DNA of 64,000 nucleotides from an uncultured Odoribacter sp. (GTDB taxonomy: Bacteria > Bacteroidota > Bacteroidia > Bacteroidales > Marinifilaceae), in contig CAKVCR010000001.1 of NCBI GenBank assembly GCA_934725835.1, positions 13,491-77,490 of the forward strand, read 5' to 3'. Below, one piece after another: positions 1 to 7,688 of this stretch. Position 1 is the first letter of the stretch; the number at the start of each line of letters is the position of its first letter. Below the pieces are notes generated by a model. The model did not search any database. It saw only the letters and a program-made list of their open reading frames with translations, and was not told the origin of the DNA. The position numbers and the translations under genes are program-made.

Positions 1-324
1 TTTTATCTGTCTATCAAATATCTGGTTACGCTCTAAGCAATAACCAATATATTCACTATATTTAACCGGCACTCTTTCCAAGTCATACATTGCATCAAAT
101 AAAGCATGATCCATTATAAAAATCCCTAAAACGGCAATAGCCATAATAAAAAACGCTATATGTATTATCTTTAAATCATAATCTCCCGGAACGGCTTGCC
201 CCACTAATGTATAATTGTCTGAAATACCAGCAGCGATAAAAGTTAATATACCGCCTATAATGCCACTTACTACAGTGATTGTTTTTGTTGTGTCATATAA
301 AACCCTTGCTGTTCTTGCTGTCAT
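1..324 (-). CDS. Membrane protein, partial (runs off left edge)
   Basis: Open reading frame of 108 codons that starts with ATG at 324 and is still open at the window edge, so the C-terminus is missing. The visible protein begins MTARTARVLYDTTK and has two hydrophobic segments, about residues 17-37 (TVVSGIIGGILTFIAAG) and 56-74 (IIHIAFFIMAIAVLGIFIM). Between them is a short polar stretch with YTLVGQAVPGDYDL. It would be a small membrane protein with at least two helices. It is the last visible gene of the minus-strand early block, after the 391-1449 gene, and a hairpin separates the two. The ribosome binding site is weak (GAGAG). Function not recognised. Confidence 0.6.
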   Translation of the reverse strand, partial: MTARTARVLYDTTKTITVVSGIIGGILTFIAAGISDNYTLVGQAVPGDYDLKIIHIAFFIMAIAVLGIFIMDHALFDAMYDLERVPVKYSEYIGYCLERNQIFDRQIK

Positions 325-334
325 CTCTCTATAT

Positions 335-362
335 AAAGAGTGGGTGTTGTCCCCACTCTTTT
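335..362 (-). terminator. Hairpin, possible weak terminator
   Basis: AAAGAGTGGG and CCCACTCTTT form a 10-bp stem around a 7-nt loop. It lies between two minus-strand genes. On either strand the following tract is only partly T-rich, so it may be an attenuator or mRNA-stabilising hairpin rather than a full terminator. Confidence 0.4.
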
Positions 363-390
363 ATCTTCCTTTCATTTATTATAGTTTGTT

Positions 391-1449
391 TTATCCAATT
401 TTCTTTTTAACACATTTCTGCACTTTATACGGCGTTTTAACTTCTTGAATCTCGCACCATGCAAGTGCGCCAGTTTCAATCCATTTCAAAAATCTTTCTT
501 TGTAAGATCCTGAAATATATCCGAAACAGTTCGCCGGATTAGCATTTCCCGTCAACTGCTTTTTCAGTTTCTTGTCAAGTCGGTATGCAATATAATACTT
601 TTCGCCGTTCACGCCTTCATGCTCATTTAATTGATATACATATCCTTTGCTAATACCATGATTAAAACATGATTTCACGATAAAACACTGATTAGCTCTT
701 AATGATCCAGGGCATTCAACGGCTTTATTTTCCGTTTTATATTCCACTGTCTCAACATTAGTATATACATATGCTTTACCATTTCCACCGATCATGCAAC
801 CGGCAGCAGAATCAATTTTATTCATGAACTTTTCAAACTGTTTTGCCAGTTTCAGAAGTTTTTCGGCTCTTTCATATCTATAACTATTTTTATCGCATTC
901 CTTCAAGTCTTTTTCATAGTTTTCTTTATCAAAGTATTTCATATCAGAAAACTTTGCGACTCCGTTACCTTTTGCGATGATAACGCCATCTTTTTCAACA
1001 TGCCATGACATTCTAGGTGGGTTCGGCTGATATTCCGGGTAACGGTCTGTTACTTTTATCTTTTCTGTCTGGCTACTGGCTTTTGCTCTCAGCTTTTCAA
1101 TTTTCGCTTTTGCTGTCTGTTCTTCCGCTGCGGAAGCCCCACGATCCTGTCTGACTTCTGAAAGTCTTTCAATCAGGCTTCTTGTTTTCGCTGAAAGAAT
1201 AACTTCTTCACTATTATAGATATGCTGAATGATTTCTTTACCGCTTTTATCATTCCAACGGCAATCAACAACTACTACAAAACCATCTTTTGTGGCAATC
1301 CCTTCCCACCATGCCGGACTCCAATAATCTGTCATCCAGTCACTTTCATCTTCATGAAAACCATACAGTTTCCAACCTCTTTTTACAAGCTCCATTGCAA
1401 TTGCAACTTTCGCATCCTTAAATTCATAATAGTTGTTATTACTTGACAT
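391..1449 (-). CDS. Hypothetical early protein, 352 aa
   Basis: The start is ATG at 1449, seven bases after GGAGG; a TTG two codons upstream is less likely. It is the largest gene of the early block and is read from the promoter at 1500-1528. The N-terminal part is rich in Trp and Asp (WMTDYWSPAWWEG near residue 40). A lysine/alanine/glutamate-rich coiled-coil-like stretch lies near residues 105-130. The C-terminal half carries several cysteines (CMIGG, CFIVKSC, CFGYISG) without a clear metal-binding spacing. I do not recognise the family. By position it should be expressed early, perhaps in host takeover; that is inference from context only. Confidence 0.75.
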   Translation of the reverse strand: MSSNNNYYEFKDAKVAIAMELVKRGWKLYGFHEDESDWMTDYWSPAWWEGIATKDGFVVVVDCRWNDKSGKEIIQHIYNSEEVILSAKTRSLIERLSEVRQDRGASAAEEQTAKAKIEKLRAKASSQTEKIKVTDRYPEYQPNPPRMSWHVEKDGVIIAKGNGVAKFSDMKYFDKENYEKDLKECDKNSYRYERAEKLLKLAKQFEKFMNKIDSAAGCMIGGNGKAYVYTNVETVEYKTENKAVECPGSLRANQCFIVKSCFNHGISKGYVYQLNEHEGVNGEKYYIAYRLDKKLKKQLTGNANPANCFGYISGSYKERFLKWIETGALAWCEIQEVKTPYKVQKCVKKKIG

Positions 1450-1499
1450 AATCAATACCTCCGTAATGTACTTTATAAGTTGTGTTTGTTTATATTTAT

Positions 1500-1528
1500 A
1501 CTATACATTATTATTGTTTGATTGTCAA
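1500..1528 (-). promoter_or_regulatory. Early promoter, 17-bp spacer class
   Basis: On the minus strand, TTGACA (1523-1528) and TATAGT (1500-1505) are 17 bp apart. The leader that follows contains ACAAACACAACTT and then GGAGG before the ATG at 1449. One of eight near-identical early promoter-leader cassettes in the window. Confidence 0.85.
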
Positions 1529-1537
1529 GTGTTTTTA

Positions 1538-1792
1538 TTAAATACATGAAGAAATATAATGTTGTAATTCTTCAAACTTGTTTTCTATGCTATCAATGTT
1601 CTTATTCTCTAAAATATCAACTATTTCCCAGATTGTAGAATTCGCTGTATATAATTCGTCATAATATTCTGGATCAAGCTCTTCCACTCTTTTAGCAATA
1701 TCATCTCCGCATTTATCCCGGATAATATCAACTAAATCTCTATGGTTTCCAATTATTTCAATACTTCCATCTTTTAATGCTACTACGTCCAT
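1538..1792 (-). CDS. Hypothetical small protein, 84 aa
   Basis: Start chosen at ATG 1792 because AAGGAAGG lies five bases upstream; an in-frame ATG at 1819 would overlap the upstream gene and lacks a site. The protein is acidic and looks helical in its second half (ELDPEYYDELYTANSTIWEIVDILENK). It is the last gene of the three-gene operon from the promoter at 2394-2421 and stops just before the next promoter. Function not recognised. Confidence 0.65.
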   Translation of the reverse strand: MDVVALKDGSIEIIGNHRDLVDIIRDKCGDDIAKRVEELDPEYYDELYTANSTIWEIVDILENKNIDSIENKFEELQHYISSCI

Positions 1793-1802
1793 TTTTCCTT
1801 CC

Positions 1803-2105
1803 TTATAATTCTTTTTCAATCTCTTCTATGCATTCTTTTCTTGTGTTGTAATTGCCGTATGCACTCTTTACTCTCAATGTATTATATCCAGTCAATAAAT
1901 GATCCTGTACCTCATAATGGCTAAATTCGCCATTTAAAGTCACTTTACCAGGCAATACAACATGAATATAACCACGGCTGTTTACTTTCCAATAAAAGCC
2001 TCTGGAATGCTTGTAGAGGGTATTTAAAGCGATATCTTTTCGCCCTTCTTCAATCATTTCTTTTGTTTTGGCTGCTTCGCCAGTATAAGAAAATATAGAC
2101 CCCAT
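1803..2105 (-). CDS. Hypothetical protein, 100 aa
   Basis: ATG start preceded by TAGGAGAT. The N-terminal third looks helical (TGEAAKTKEMIEEGRKDIALNTL by position 8-30). It is followed by an aromatic, beta-rich segment (FYWKVNSRGYIHVVLPG). Middle gene of the operon 2342-1538. No family recognised. Confidence 0.7.
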   Translation of the reverse strand: MGSIFSYTGEAAKTKEMIEEGRKDIALNTLYKHSRGFYWKVNSRGYIHVVLPGKVTLNGEFSHYEVQDHLLTGYNTLRVKSAYGNYNTRKECIEEIEKEL

Positions 2106-2114
2106 ATCTATCTC

Positions 2115-2342
2115 CTAAACATTTAATTTAATGCCATTGTACCGTTTATAACGTTGTGTAAAATGACCGTTTGGTAATTGTTTACTTACACGTTTCATAA
2201 CTCCATTTTCAAAATCTGGTGTTTTCACTTGTGTCCAGCCATCTTTTCTTCGTCTGTCAAGATCTTCTAAATATTCTTGCTCGTTTTCGTACTCAACACA
2301 ATCTTCCTCAAATGACATAACTTTACTATTTAATAACTTCAT
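2115..2342 (-). CDS. Hypothetical small charged protein, 75 aa
   Basis: ATG start eight bases after GGAGG, first gene after the promoter at 2394-2421. Very charged (EEDCVEYENEQEYLEDLDRRRKDG), with a basic C-terminus (QRYKRYNGIKLNV). Function not recognised; small charged early proteins of phages often bind host proteins, but nothing here shows a target. Confidence 0.7.
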   Translation of the reverse strand: MKLLNSKVMSFEEDCVEYENEQEYLEDLDRRRKDGWTQVKTPDFENGVMKRVSKQLPNGHFTQRYKRYNGIKLNV

Positions 2343-2393
2343 AATTTTTTACCTCCTGAATATAGAATAAGTGGTATATCCATCCTTAAAACG

Positions 2394-2421
2394 ATTATAC
2401 CACTATTTCTATTATTGTCAA
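2394..2421 (-). promoter_or_regulatory. Promoter, 16-bp spacer class
   Basis: On the minus strand, TTGACA (2416-2421) and TATAAT (2394-2399) are 16 bp apart. The core shares TTGACAATA and TAGTGGTATAATC with the forward promoter at 11662-11689 and lacks the ACAAACACAACTT leader of the other early promoters. Confidence 0.8.
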
Positions 2422-2423
2422 TA

Positions 2424-2852
2424 TTATTTATTTACGTTTGTTAATAACGCAAGCCTATTTTTACATACAGTTACAACATTTTCTTTTGAAACACATAAAG
2501 TGCTTCCAATTGCTGACAATGCAATAAATACAACCGGCATCCCGGAAGATATAAAAATTACACCTACACCAATAACACCAATGCCACACAATTTTTGTTT
2601 AATGCCAGCAATAAGCAACTGTTTCTCTTTTTCTGACATTCGTTTACATTCTTCATATCCAATATTTTTCAATGTTCTTGTAATTTCTCTTGACGCTCCT
2701 AAATGCTGATTAGCAAGCTGCAATTCAATAGCGAATTCCATATTTCCAACGCTAAAAAGATCCTTTGCTTCCTGGTATTCAATTTTTGCCATTCTTTCAA
2801 GTCTATCACGATCACGCAACATTTTCTCGATTTTCTTTGATGAAACTAACAT
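2424..2852 (-). CDS. Hypothetical membrane protein, 142 aa
   Basis: ATG start with ACGGAGG upstream. The first 85 residues are charged and helical (KKIEKMLRDRDRLERMAKIEYQ by position 6-27). Two adjacent hydrophobic stretches follow near residues 88-120 (LCGIGVIGVGVIFISSG, MPVVFIALSAIGSTLCV), fitting a helical hairpin in the membrane with both ends in the cytoplasm. It is the last gene of the long operon that begins at 5040. Function unknown. Confidence 0.7.
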   Translation of the reverse strand: MLVSSKKIEKMLRDRDRLERMAKIEYQEAKDLFSVGNMEFAIELQLANQHLGASREITRTLKNIGYEECKRMSEKEKQLLIAGIKQKLCGIGVIGVGVIFISSGMPVVFIALSAIGSTLCVSKENVVTVCKNRLALLTNVNK

Positions 2853-2867
2853 TTTATTTACCTCCGT

Positions 2868-3095
2868 TTATATATAATTGATTCCTGTCTCTGTCCTTTT
2901 CGTTGCTTTCTTGTAAAGTGGCTTTACACTTACAATATCAATTAAAGAATCCGGCTTCAATGCCCCAAATTCCTTGTTATCCCAAACATATCGTTGAAAT
3001 GTATATTCTTGTCCATTGGACTTAAAACGGGATTTAAACTCTACCACATACCCAACATATTTATCAATATCTCTTAAAAATTCTATATATGTCAT
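2868..3095 (-). CDS. Hypothetical small protein, 75 aa
   Basis: Predicted soluble protein starting MTYIEFLRDIDKYVGYVVEFKSRF; a GGGCGATATT context precedes the ATG. It looks like a small beta-rich fold, with alternating hydrophobic residues (VGYVVEFKSRFKSNG) and a basic C-terminus. Sits in the 5040-2424 operon with 15 bases to the next gene. No family recognised. Confidence 0.65.
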   Translation of the reverse strand: MTYIEFLRDIDKYVGYVVEFKSRFKSNGQEYTFQRYVWDNKEFGALKPDSLIDIVSVKPLYKKATKRTETGINYI

Positions 3096-3108
3096 AATAT
3101 CGCCCTTT

Positions 3109-3456
3109 CTACAGTATCAATCCGAATTTTTTATAACAACTTACCAATAAAGCCAACTGCATGAACTGTTTTAAAGTTCTGTCTGCTTTTAGTTTTCGTC
3201 CGTTTTTAATAGCTCTATGAATTTCTACCATATTGCCATACATCAAAATATCAACCGAAAATTCATCTTTATATGAAATACGGTACTCATCAACATTGCC
3301 AGTAAATAACACGTTCCAGACGTTCCCGAAACAATCTGAAATTTTCCATAATCTCTGATTTTCGTGTGGTCTTTCCATTTCTTCAATTTTGTTTTTGCTC
3401 TGGCTAACTGATTTTTCAAAATTTTCTTTTGTGGTCTTATTTTCAAATTTTAACAT
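3109..3456 (-). CDS. Hypothetical protein, 115 aa
   Basis: Start at ATG 3456 (MLKFENKTTK), preceded by a G-rich site (AGGGGGGC). A longer open frame upstream would run through the neighbouring gene, so it is rejected. Helical charged N-terminus, then WKISDCFGNVWNVLFTG and a basic segment (HRAIKNGRKLKADRTLKQ). Member of the 5040-2424 operon. Function not recognised. Confidence 0.65.
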   Translation of the reverse strand: MLKFENKTTKENFEKSVSQSKNKIEEMERPHENQRLWKISDCFGNVWNVLFTGNVDEYRISYKDEFSVDILMYGNMVEIHRAIKNGRKLKADRTLKQFMQLALLVSCYKKFGLIL

Positions 3457-3469
3457 GGTTTTTGCCCCC

Positions 3470-3922
3470 CTATTTAAACAGTTTTCTTGCATCAAAAAAG
3501 ATTGTTTTACCGTCCTTTGTCTCTCTTGCTGCACTCCAATGAAAAGCTGCACGCCCGATACCAGATAACCAAGTTTCACGATCCATATTATCAAGAACGT
3601 ACTTTCTTGATACCTTTTTGTCGTTTTCGTCTTCATACTGCATTACTTCAATAGCTTTTTCAATTTGTGGGATATCCTGGTCAAGATATCCGCACTTTTT
3701 GAAATATTTCTTGTCTGATTCTGATAACTTCATGCTTTCGCCCTCTCTTTCTGTTTTGGTTGCCATTTTATCAATCAACCATTCTACTGACATACCATTT
3801 TTAAGGCTTGCCAGTTCGTCAAACTTCTGCACTGCGATTTCTAACGATTCTTTTTCGCTATATCCTTTTGCCTGGATCAATTTACCAGCTTTTAATACAT
3901 TATTGTACGTTTTCCGCTTCAT
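3470..3922 (-). CDS. Hypothetical protein, 150 aa
   Basis: ATG start overlapping the end of the upstream gene by 23 bases, with AGGAG inside that gene, so the two are probably translationally coupled. Helical, charged throughout. The last 45 residues contain MDRETWLSGIGRAAFHWSAAR, a short conserved-looking block. No known domain identified. Confidence 0.65.
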   Translation of the reverse strand: MKRKTYNNVLKAGKLIQAKGYSEKESLEIAVQKFDELASLKNGMSVEWLIDKMATKTEREGESMKLSESDKKYFKKCGYLDQDIPQIEKAIEVMQYEDENDKKVSRKYVLDNMDRETWLSGIGRAAFHWSAARETKDGKTIFFDARKLFK

Positions 3923-4355
3923 GCTCTTGAATCTCCTTTATTTCGTTTTTGAGTGCTTCAAAATCCACATCTGTCAACCATTCCGGCTTCTCTTCTTCTG
4001 TAAATGAATCCATGATATTTTCCATTTCTTTTATAATGGTATCAATATCAGACCAGAGACTTGATGATCTGCATTTTCCGGCACAATTGATATAATATTT
4101 ACAATCAAGCTGCAATCTGTTTAATAGCATGTATTCTCTTTCTTTTGGACTTCTCACAAAAGGATTTTCGCACTCTACCGGCTCTGTTACTCTGCTGCAA
4201 GGTTCTCCGCAAATTTCGCCACAATCCATATAAGCACCAGTATAAAGGTCTAAACCGTTACGCCCGTTATTTTCATCAAAATAGATTTTACCGTTTTCGT
4301 CCTGATAACAAGGAACTTCCATATAGCCACCGAAACCAATATATTTAACTTTCAT
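3900..4355 (-). CDS. LPD11-domain-like protein, 151 aa
   Basis: Residues about 75-150 match what I know of the large polyvalent protein-associated domain LPD11: a start like LLNRLQLDCKYYINCAG, then a tryptophan (SLWSD), a helix (IDTIIKEMENIMDSF) and EEKPEWLTDVDFEAL. LPD11 is found in phage and conjugative-element proteins and its molecular role is unknown. The N-terminal half holds a cysteine cluster (CGEICGEPC) that could bind metal. ATG start with ACCTCC complement (GGAGG) upstream. Second in the 5040-2424 operon after two acidic proteins. Confidence 0.7.
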   Translation of the reverse strand: MKVKYIGFGGYMEVPCYQDENGKIYFDENNGRNGLDLYTGAYMDCGEICGEPCSRVTEPVECENPFVRSPKEREYMLLNRLQLDCKYYINCAGKCRSSSLWSDIDTIIKEMENIMDSFTEEEKPEWLTDVDFEALKNEIKEIQEHEAENVQ

Positions 4356-4384
4356 TTTTATATACCTCCGATATTTATTATAGT

Positions 4385-4777
4385 TTATTTAAAAACACAA
4401 TCCATAAACATTGTATCTAAATGATGTGCCAGAATATTAAAATCTTCCGACTTTTTCAACTTATCAAATACACCTATTAAATACTCCGCTTCTTCTGCGA
4501 TAGTTTCCGAATCGTCCGAAAAGTCTCGGTTGAATTCCATCAGTTTATCTGCCATTTCTTTTGATGTATGCTCAAAATCGCTGTCAATGTCTTCTGTGTT
4601 TTCTTCCTGGTCGATAACTTTTAAATCGCCTCTAATAGAATCATTATCATCGCCGTATTTTTCAAGAATCTTGAAAATTGTCTCAATATCTTCTTTTGAT
4701 AACTCCGGCTCATAATATTCTTTATCGCCATCTGAATGCTGCAACATAATTCCGATCACTTTTGATTTTTCTACCAT
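4385..4777 (-). CDS. Hypothetical acidic protein, 130 aa
   Basis: Strongly acidic protein (for example IDQEENTEDIDSDFEH and SDDSETIAEEAEYL), helical, without cysteine clusters or membrane segments. Such acidic early phage proteins can mimic DNA or bind basic host proteins; this is inference only. GGAGG-type ribosome site upstream, 14 bases after the preceding gene. Confidence 0.65.
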   Translation of the reverse strand: MVEKSKVIGIMLQHSDGDKEYYEPELSKEDIETIFKILEKYGDDNDSIRGDLKVIDQEENTEDIDSDFEHTSKEMADKLMEFNRDFSDDSETIAEEAEYLIGVFDKLKKSEDFNILAHHLDTMFMDCVFK

Positions 4778-4791
4778 TTTCGCTTCCTCCC

Positions 4792-5040
4792 TTAAAATTC
4801 AACCTCTGTGATATAATATCTTCCGGCGTTATCTTTTAAATAAAACATTGTATGAATATCTTGTAATTCAAGATAACAAAAGTCAATCATATCATCACTA
4901 TCTTCTGGTCTTTCTGTTTGACTCTCAGCAATCATATCAACTTTCATGTTGCTTATCTTTTCAATAGCCATCTTTAACTGATCCAGTGTATTAAATCTTT
5001 TACCAACTAAATCATATAAAGAAATATCATTTGCTTTCAT
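4792..5040 (-). CDS. Hypothetical small protein, 82 aa
   Basis: First gene of a seven-gene operon; ATG at 5040 follows AGGAGGT and the promoter leader. Helical first half (LDQLKMAIEKISNMKVDM) and beta-rich end (LKDNAGRYYITEVEF), a layout common among small phage and plasmid accessory proteins. No family assigned. Confidence 0.7.
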   Translation of the reverse strand: MKANDISLYDLVGKRFNTLDQLKMAIEKISNMKVDMIAESQTERPEDSDDMIDFCYLELQDIHTMFYLKDNAGRYYITEVEF

Positions 5041-5084
5041 GTTGTACCTCCTAATTTAAAGTTGTGTTGTTTGTTGTTAGTATT

Positions 5085-5113
5085 ATAATACATTATTTTG
5101 GTTTGTTTGTCAA
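5085..5113 (-). promoter_or_regulatory. Early promoter, 17-bp spacer class
   Basis: On the minus strand, TTGACA (5108-5113) and TATTAT (5085-5090) with 17 bp between; leader contains ACAACACAACTTTAAA followed by AGGAGG. Drives the operon 5040-2424. Confidence 0.85.
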
Positions 5114-5142
5114 TAGCATCTTGCATTTATTTTTGTTTGTTT

Positions 5143-5176
5143 ATAAAAAAGAAAATCCGACTTTTACGCCGGATTT
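5143..5176 (-). terminator. Intrinsic terminator
   Basis: On the minus strand, AAATCCG and CGGATTT form a stem around a short loop and are followed by TCTTTTTT. It ends the operon 6682-5192 just upstream of the next promoter. Confidence 0.8.
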
Positions 5177-5191
5177 CCCTTTTCTCTACAT

Positions 5192-5689
5192 TTACTTAAC
5201 AATAACGTCATAACGTTCAATAATATCATCTATATAGCTTGTTGCTGGATTATATACTAAATATGTTATAATTTCGTCCCCAGGCTGCGCCCCTTCTACG
5301 CTTCTATAACTGACATAGTGGTCTTCCGCTGATCCGTTCAATTCGTCATCTAATACAATACCCTTTGTACGCTCAACGATAACTTTATCGCCGTTCATAC
5401 GATTTTCTAACATTTCGCCGGTCAACTCAGAGGTTGAAAACACTTCAAAATCTCCGTATTCTTCAATGATTTCTTTCTCTATTTCTTCGCATTTTAATAC
5501 TGTTTCGTCTTTTACGGCTTCCGGCTGCTCTGCTTCCAGTTCTTCCGCTTCTAGCACCTCAGAAAACGCCGTATTTTCGTTTTTAACGGCTTTTTTATTA
5601 TTGCTTGATATTTTACCGAACCCCATCAATAAAACGCCTAAAATAGCCACACACAACGCCACAATAACAATATTATTCATTTTCTTCAT
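5192..5689 (-). CDS. Membrane-anchored acidic protein, 165 aa
   Basis: ATG at 5689, eight bases after GGAGG. An N-terminal hydrophobic segment (residues 6-24, IVIVALCVAILGVLLMGFG) is followed by a positive and then a strongly acidic linker (EVLEAEELEAEQPEAVKDE). The rest is a soluble domain of about 90 residues. Topology fits a single-pass protein with the soluble domain outside the membrane, though a signal peptide is also possible. It lies two genes after a lipoprotein in the same operon, so the operon seems to modify the cell surface during infection; that role is inference. Confidence 0.7.
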   Translation of the reverse strand: MKKMNNIVIVALCVAILGVLLMGFGKISSNNKKAVKNENTAFSEVLEAEELEAEQPEAVKDETVLKCEEIEKEIIEEYGDFEVFSTSELTGEMLENRMNGDKVIVERTKGIVLDDELNGSAEDHYVSYRSVEGAQPGDEIITYLVYNPATSYIDDIIERYDVIVK

Positions 5690-5702
5690 GATATGATCCT
5701 CC

Positions 5703-5864
5703 CTATCTTCTATAATCTTTCTTTTTTAGTTCTTCCCACTGATTCATCCGGCGTTTAAAGTCGGCACATCGTTTTGCTGACTCTATACGCTCATTTTTTA
5801 TATCTTTTCTGATTTTAATTTCATCACTGATCCCGAAAATTAAAGTAAACAGTAAACCAAACAT
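5703..5864 (-). CDS. Small protein, 53 aa, hydrophobic N-terminus
   Basis: Short gene found by reading the gap between its neighbours: AAAGGAG, eight bases, then ATG at 5864. The protein starts MFGLLFTLIFGISDEIK and continues with a basic helical tail (MNQWEELKKKDYRR at the end). One short amphipathic or membrane helix is likely. It begins two bases after the lipoprotein gene stops and is followed closely by the next gene, which supports translation in this operon. Function unknown. Confidence 0.6.
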   Translation of the reverse strand: MFGLLFTLIFGISDEIKIRKDIKNERIESAKRCADFKRRMNQWEELKKKDYRR

Positions 5865-5866
5865 TT

Positions 5867-6277
5867 TTATTTCTCCTTTACAATAATTTCGCCATCTAAT
5901 ACAAATATTTTTGCGTGATCCTTGAAAACACTGTAATTTCCAGGAAAAACAACCGCTTCATCGTCATTTATTGACTTTGTGCCGTTTGTGCTGATTTTTG
6001 CCCACACAAAAACCTCGTCATCTATATCCTTCCAATAGTCTGCATCCTTGTATAAATCCAAAATTTCGATATTATCCCAAATATCACAATTTCCGGCAGC
6101 GTCTACGGTTGTTAGTTCCTTCGTTTCTGGATTATAATACCCGTTCATATAATATGTGCTAACTTCCCAGTTTTTCGCTGTTTCCGGCTCTTTTACGGCT
6201 TCTGTTGCACTATTGCAAGCGGTTAAACTTGCAACAATGCTAAATACTGATAATATTGTCAAAATCTTCTTTTTCAT
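5867..6277 (-). CDS. Phage lipoprotein, 136 aa
   Basis: Start at ATG 6277, seven bases after GGAGG. The signal peptide MKKKILTILSVFSIVASLTAC has a lysine-rich start, a hydrophobic core and a lipobox LTAC with the modified Cys at residue 21. The mature domain is acidic with many Tyr and Trp (WEVSTYYMNGYYNPETKEL). Lipoproteins encoded by phages of Gram-positive bacteria can block injection by related phages (superinfection exclusion, as with Ltp of phage TP-J34). That role is possible here but unproven. Confidence 0.75.
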   Translation of the reverse strand: MKKKILTILSVFSIVASLTACNSATEAVKEPETAKNWEVSTYYMNGYYNPETKELTTVDAAGNCDIWDNIEILDLYKDADYWKDIDDEVFVWAKISTNGTKSINDDEAVVFPGNYSVFKDHAKIFVLDGEIIVKEK

Positions 6278-6295
6278 GGTCAAAACCTCCATTTT

Positions 6296-6682
6296 TTATG
6301 CTGCAATCAGCATTTTAATCATATCAACAAGTTTTTCGTCTGTATATCCTTCTGTAAGCTCCTGAAGGATTTTAACGGTCTTTCTTGTTACCATTTCCCC
6401 GACTTCCTCCCGGTGGATCTCATGCACACTATAAACGCCCTCTGTACCAGTCGGTACACACTTGTTAATAATAAGTGTCGGCACGCTTCCGGCTTTCTTG
6501 AAATTTTCATATTTATCATAAAATTCAACGATTACATCATAAATAATTGAATCATCGCCAATTTTCACGATTTTCTTACATCTCTTTTCGCCCCAGGTGC
6601 AAAAGAAGAATAAATCTAAAGAAAAGCCGTTTTTGCATTTTCCATTGAATTTTTCTAACTGATCTCTTGTTATTTTTGCCAT
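6296..6682 (-). CDS. Hypothetical protein, 128 aa
   Basis: Start at ATG 6682 (MAKITRDQLEKF), six bases after GGAGG. First gene of the operon from the promoter at 6727-6755. Contains LDLFFFCTWGEKRCKKIVK and a central alpha/beta-like stretch (DDSIIYDVIVEFYDKYENF). No transmembrane segment or known motif identified. Confidence 0.65.
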   Translation of the reverse strand: MAKITRDQLEKFNGKCKNGFSLDLFFFCTWGEKRCKKIVKIGDDSIIYDVIVEFYDKYENFKKAGSVPTLIINKCVPTGTEGVYSVHEIHREEVGEMVTRKTVKILQELTEGYTDEKLVDMIKMLIAA

Positions 6683-6726
6683 TTCTAAAACCTCCATGAT
6701 TTAAAGTTGTGTTTGTTGTTATAAAT

Positions 6727-6755
6727 ACAATACATTATTTTTGATTGTTTGTCAA
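6727..6755 (-). promoter_or_regulatory. Early promoter, 17-bp spacer class
   Basis: On the minus strand, TTGACA (6750-6755) and TATTGT (6727-6732) with 17 bp between; leader with ACAAACACAACTTTAAA and GGAGG. Drives the lipoprotein operon 6682-5192. Confidence 0.85.
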
Positions 6756-6782
6756 TAGTGTTTTTCATTTATTTTTGATTGA

Positions 6783-7088
6783 TTATGAATCAAAATAACT
6801 AGACTCACGCAATAAATCAATATTTACTCTCATTTTATCGCTAATATATAACGCTTGTAACTTTCCGGCGTTCACTTGCTCCAATGCTTGTATAAAATCA
6901 TTATTTGCAAAAATGTTATTCGATAAAATTTCGTTTTTATCATTTATAACTATCGTATTACCGTTTTCGTCTGATTCTTCATAATTTGCATAATATGCGA
7001 AACCTGGCACGATCATAGCCAATTCAAAAACGTTTTCCCATTCGTCAACGATTTCCGTATTATATCCCATAATTTTATTTTTACTCAT
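6783..7088 (-). CDS. Hypothetical acidic protein, 101 aa
   Basis: Start at ATG 7088, with GGGAGG upstream; a longer frame starting 15 bases earlier would place the start on the ribosome site. Acidic, with YNTEIVDEWENVFELAMIVPG and a DENGNTIVINDKNE loop. Second and last gene of the operon from the promoter at 7629-7657. No family recognised. Confidence 0.65.
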   Translation of the reverse strand: MSKNKIMGYNTEIVDEWENVFELAMIVPGFAYYANYEESDENGNTIVINDKNEILSNNIFANNDFIQALEQVNAGKLQALYISDKMRVNIDLLRESSYFDS

Positions 7089-7132
7089 TGTAATACCTCC
7101 CATTTAATACGATTTTGAGAAATTCCCAGGTT

Positions 7133-7582
7133 TTACCCTGGAAACCTCAAAACATTTAATTTATCACACAAAAGATCAATTTTATTTTCGATTTCGTCAA
7201 GTTCTTCATCGCTTGCACCAGATTCTATAGAAATATCAAATTTCTTGTTTAACCGCTCTATTTCTTGTCGAATTTCGTTTTCTTCTTTTGTATTATCTGT
7301 CTGAATCGTAATATAATATACAGTTCTATACAATACCTTCGTATGTCCTTTTGTACTTCCGTTATACACACTGGATTCTTGCAGCCGAATCTTTTTTCCT
7401 GATATGATACCACTATAATAAAAAGCGTTTGCATGTCTCCAATTTTCAGGATCTTCTTTTAAATACTTCTCAAAAATCAACCCTTGCTTTTCTGAAATTT
7501 GTTTATTTTTGCAGTGTCCGAAACTTTCAAGAAATATATTTCTAAACCATTCATTGTATTTTGTTTCTCTGATCTTTTCCAT
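7133..7582 (-). CDS. Hypothetical coiled-coil protein, 149 aa
   Basis: ATG start with GGAGG upstream. The last 50 residues form a likely coiled coil (NEIRQEIERLNKKFDISIE, then ELDEIENKIDLLCDKLN). The first part is mixed and basic. First gene after the promoter at 7629-7657. A CCAGG hairpin overlaps its stop codon. Function unknown. Confidence 0.65.
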   Translation of the reverse strand: MEKIRETKYNEWFRNIFLESFGHCKNKQISEKQGLIFEKYLKEDPENWRHANAFYYSGIISGKKIRLQESSVYNGSTKGHTKVLYRTVYYITIQTDNTKEENEIRQEIERLNKKFDISIESGASDEELDEIENKIDLLCDKLNVLRFPG

Positions 7583-7628
7583 TGTATTTCCTCCATGTTT
7601 ATAAGTTGTGTTGTTTGTTGTTAATTGT

Positions 7629-7657
7629 ATTATACTTTATTATTGTTTGATTGTCAA
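7629..7657 (-). promoter_or_regulatory. Early promoter, consensus
   Basis: On the minus strand, TTGACA (7652-7657) and TATAAT (7629-7634) with 17 bp between, a perfect sigma-A consensus; leader with ACAACACAACTTATAAA and GGAGG. Confidence 0.9.
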
Positions 7658-7688
7658 GTATTATTTTAAAATTCTTTATTTTAGTGTA

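Noticed and set aside
215..448. Plus-strand ORF at the left edge
   Set aside because: It has no ribosome site and lies opposite the minus-strand membrane gene and the 3' end of the 391-1449 gene.
7117..7145. Terminator at the end of the 7133-7582 gene
   Set aside because: The CCAGG/CCTGG hairpin overlaps the stop codon and is not followed by a T-run on the minus strand; the next gene follows closely.
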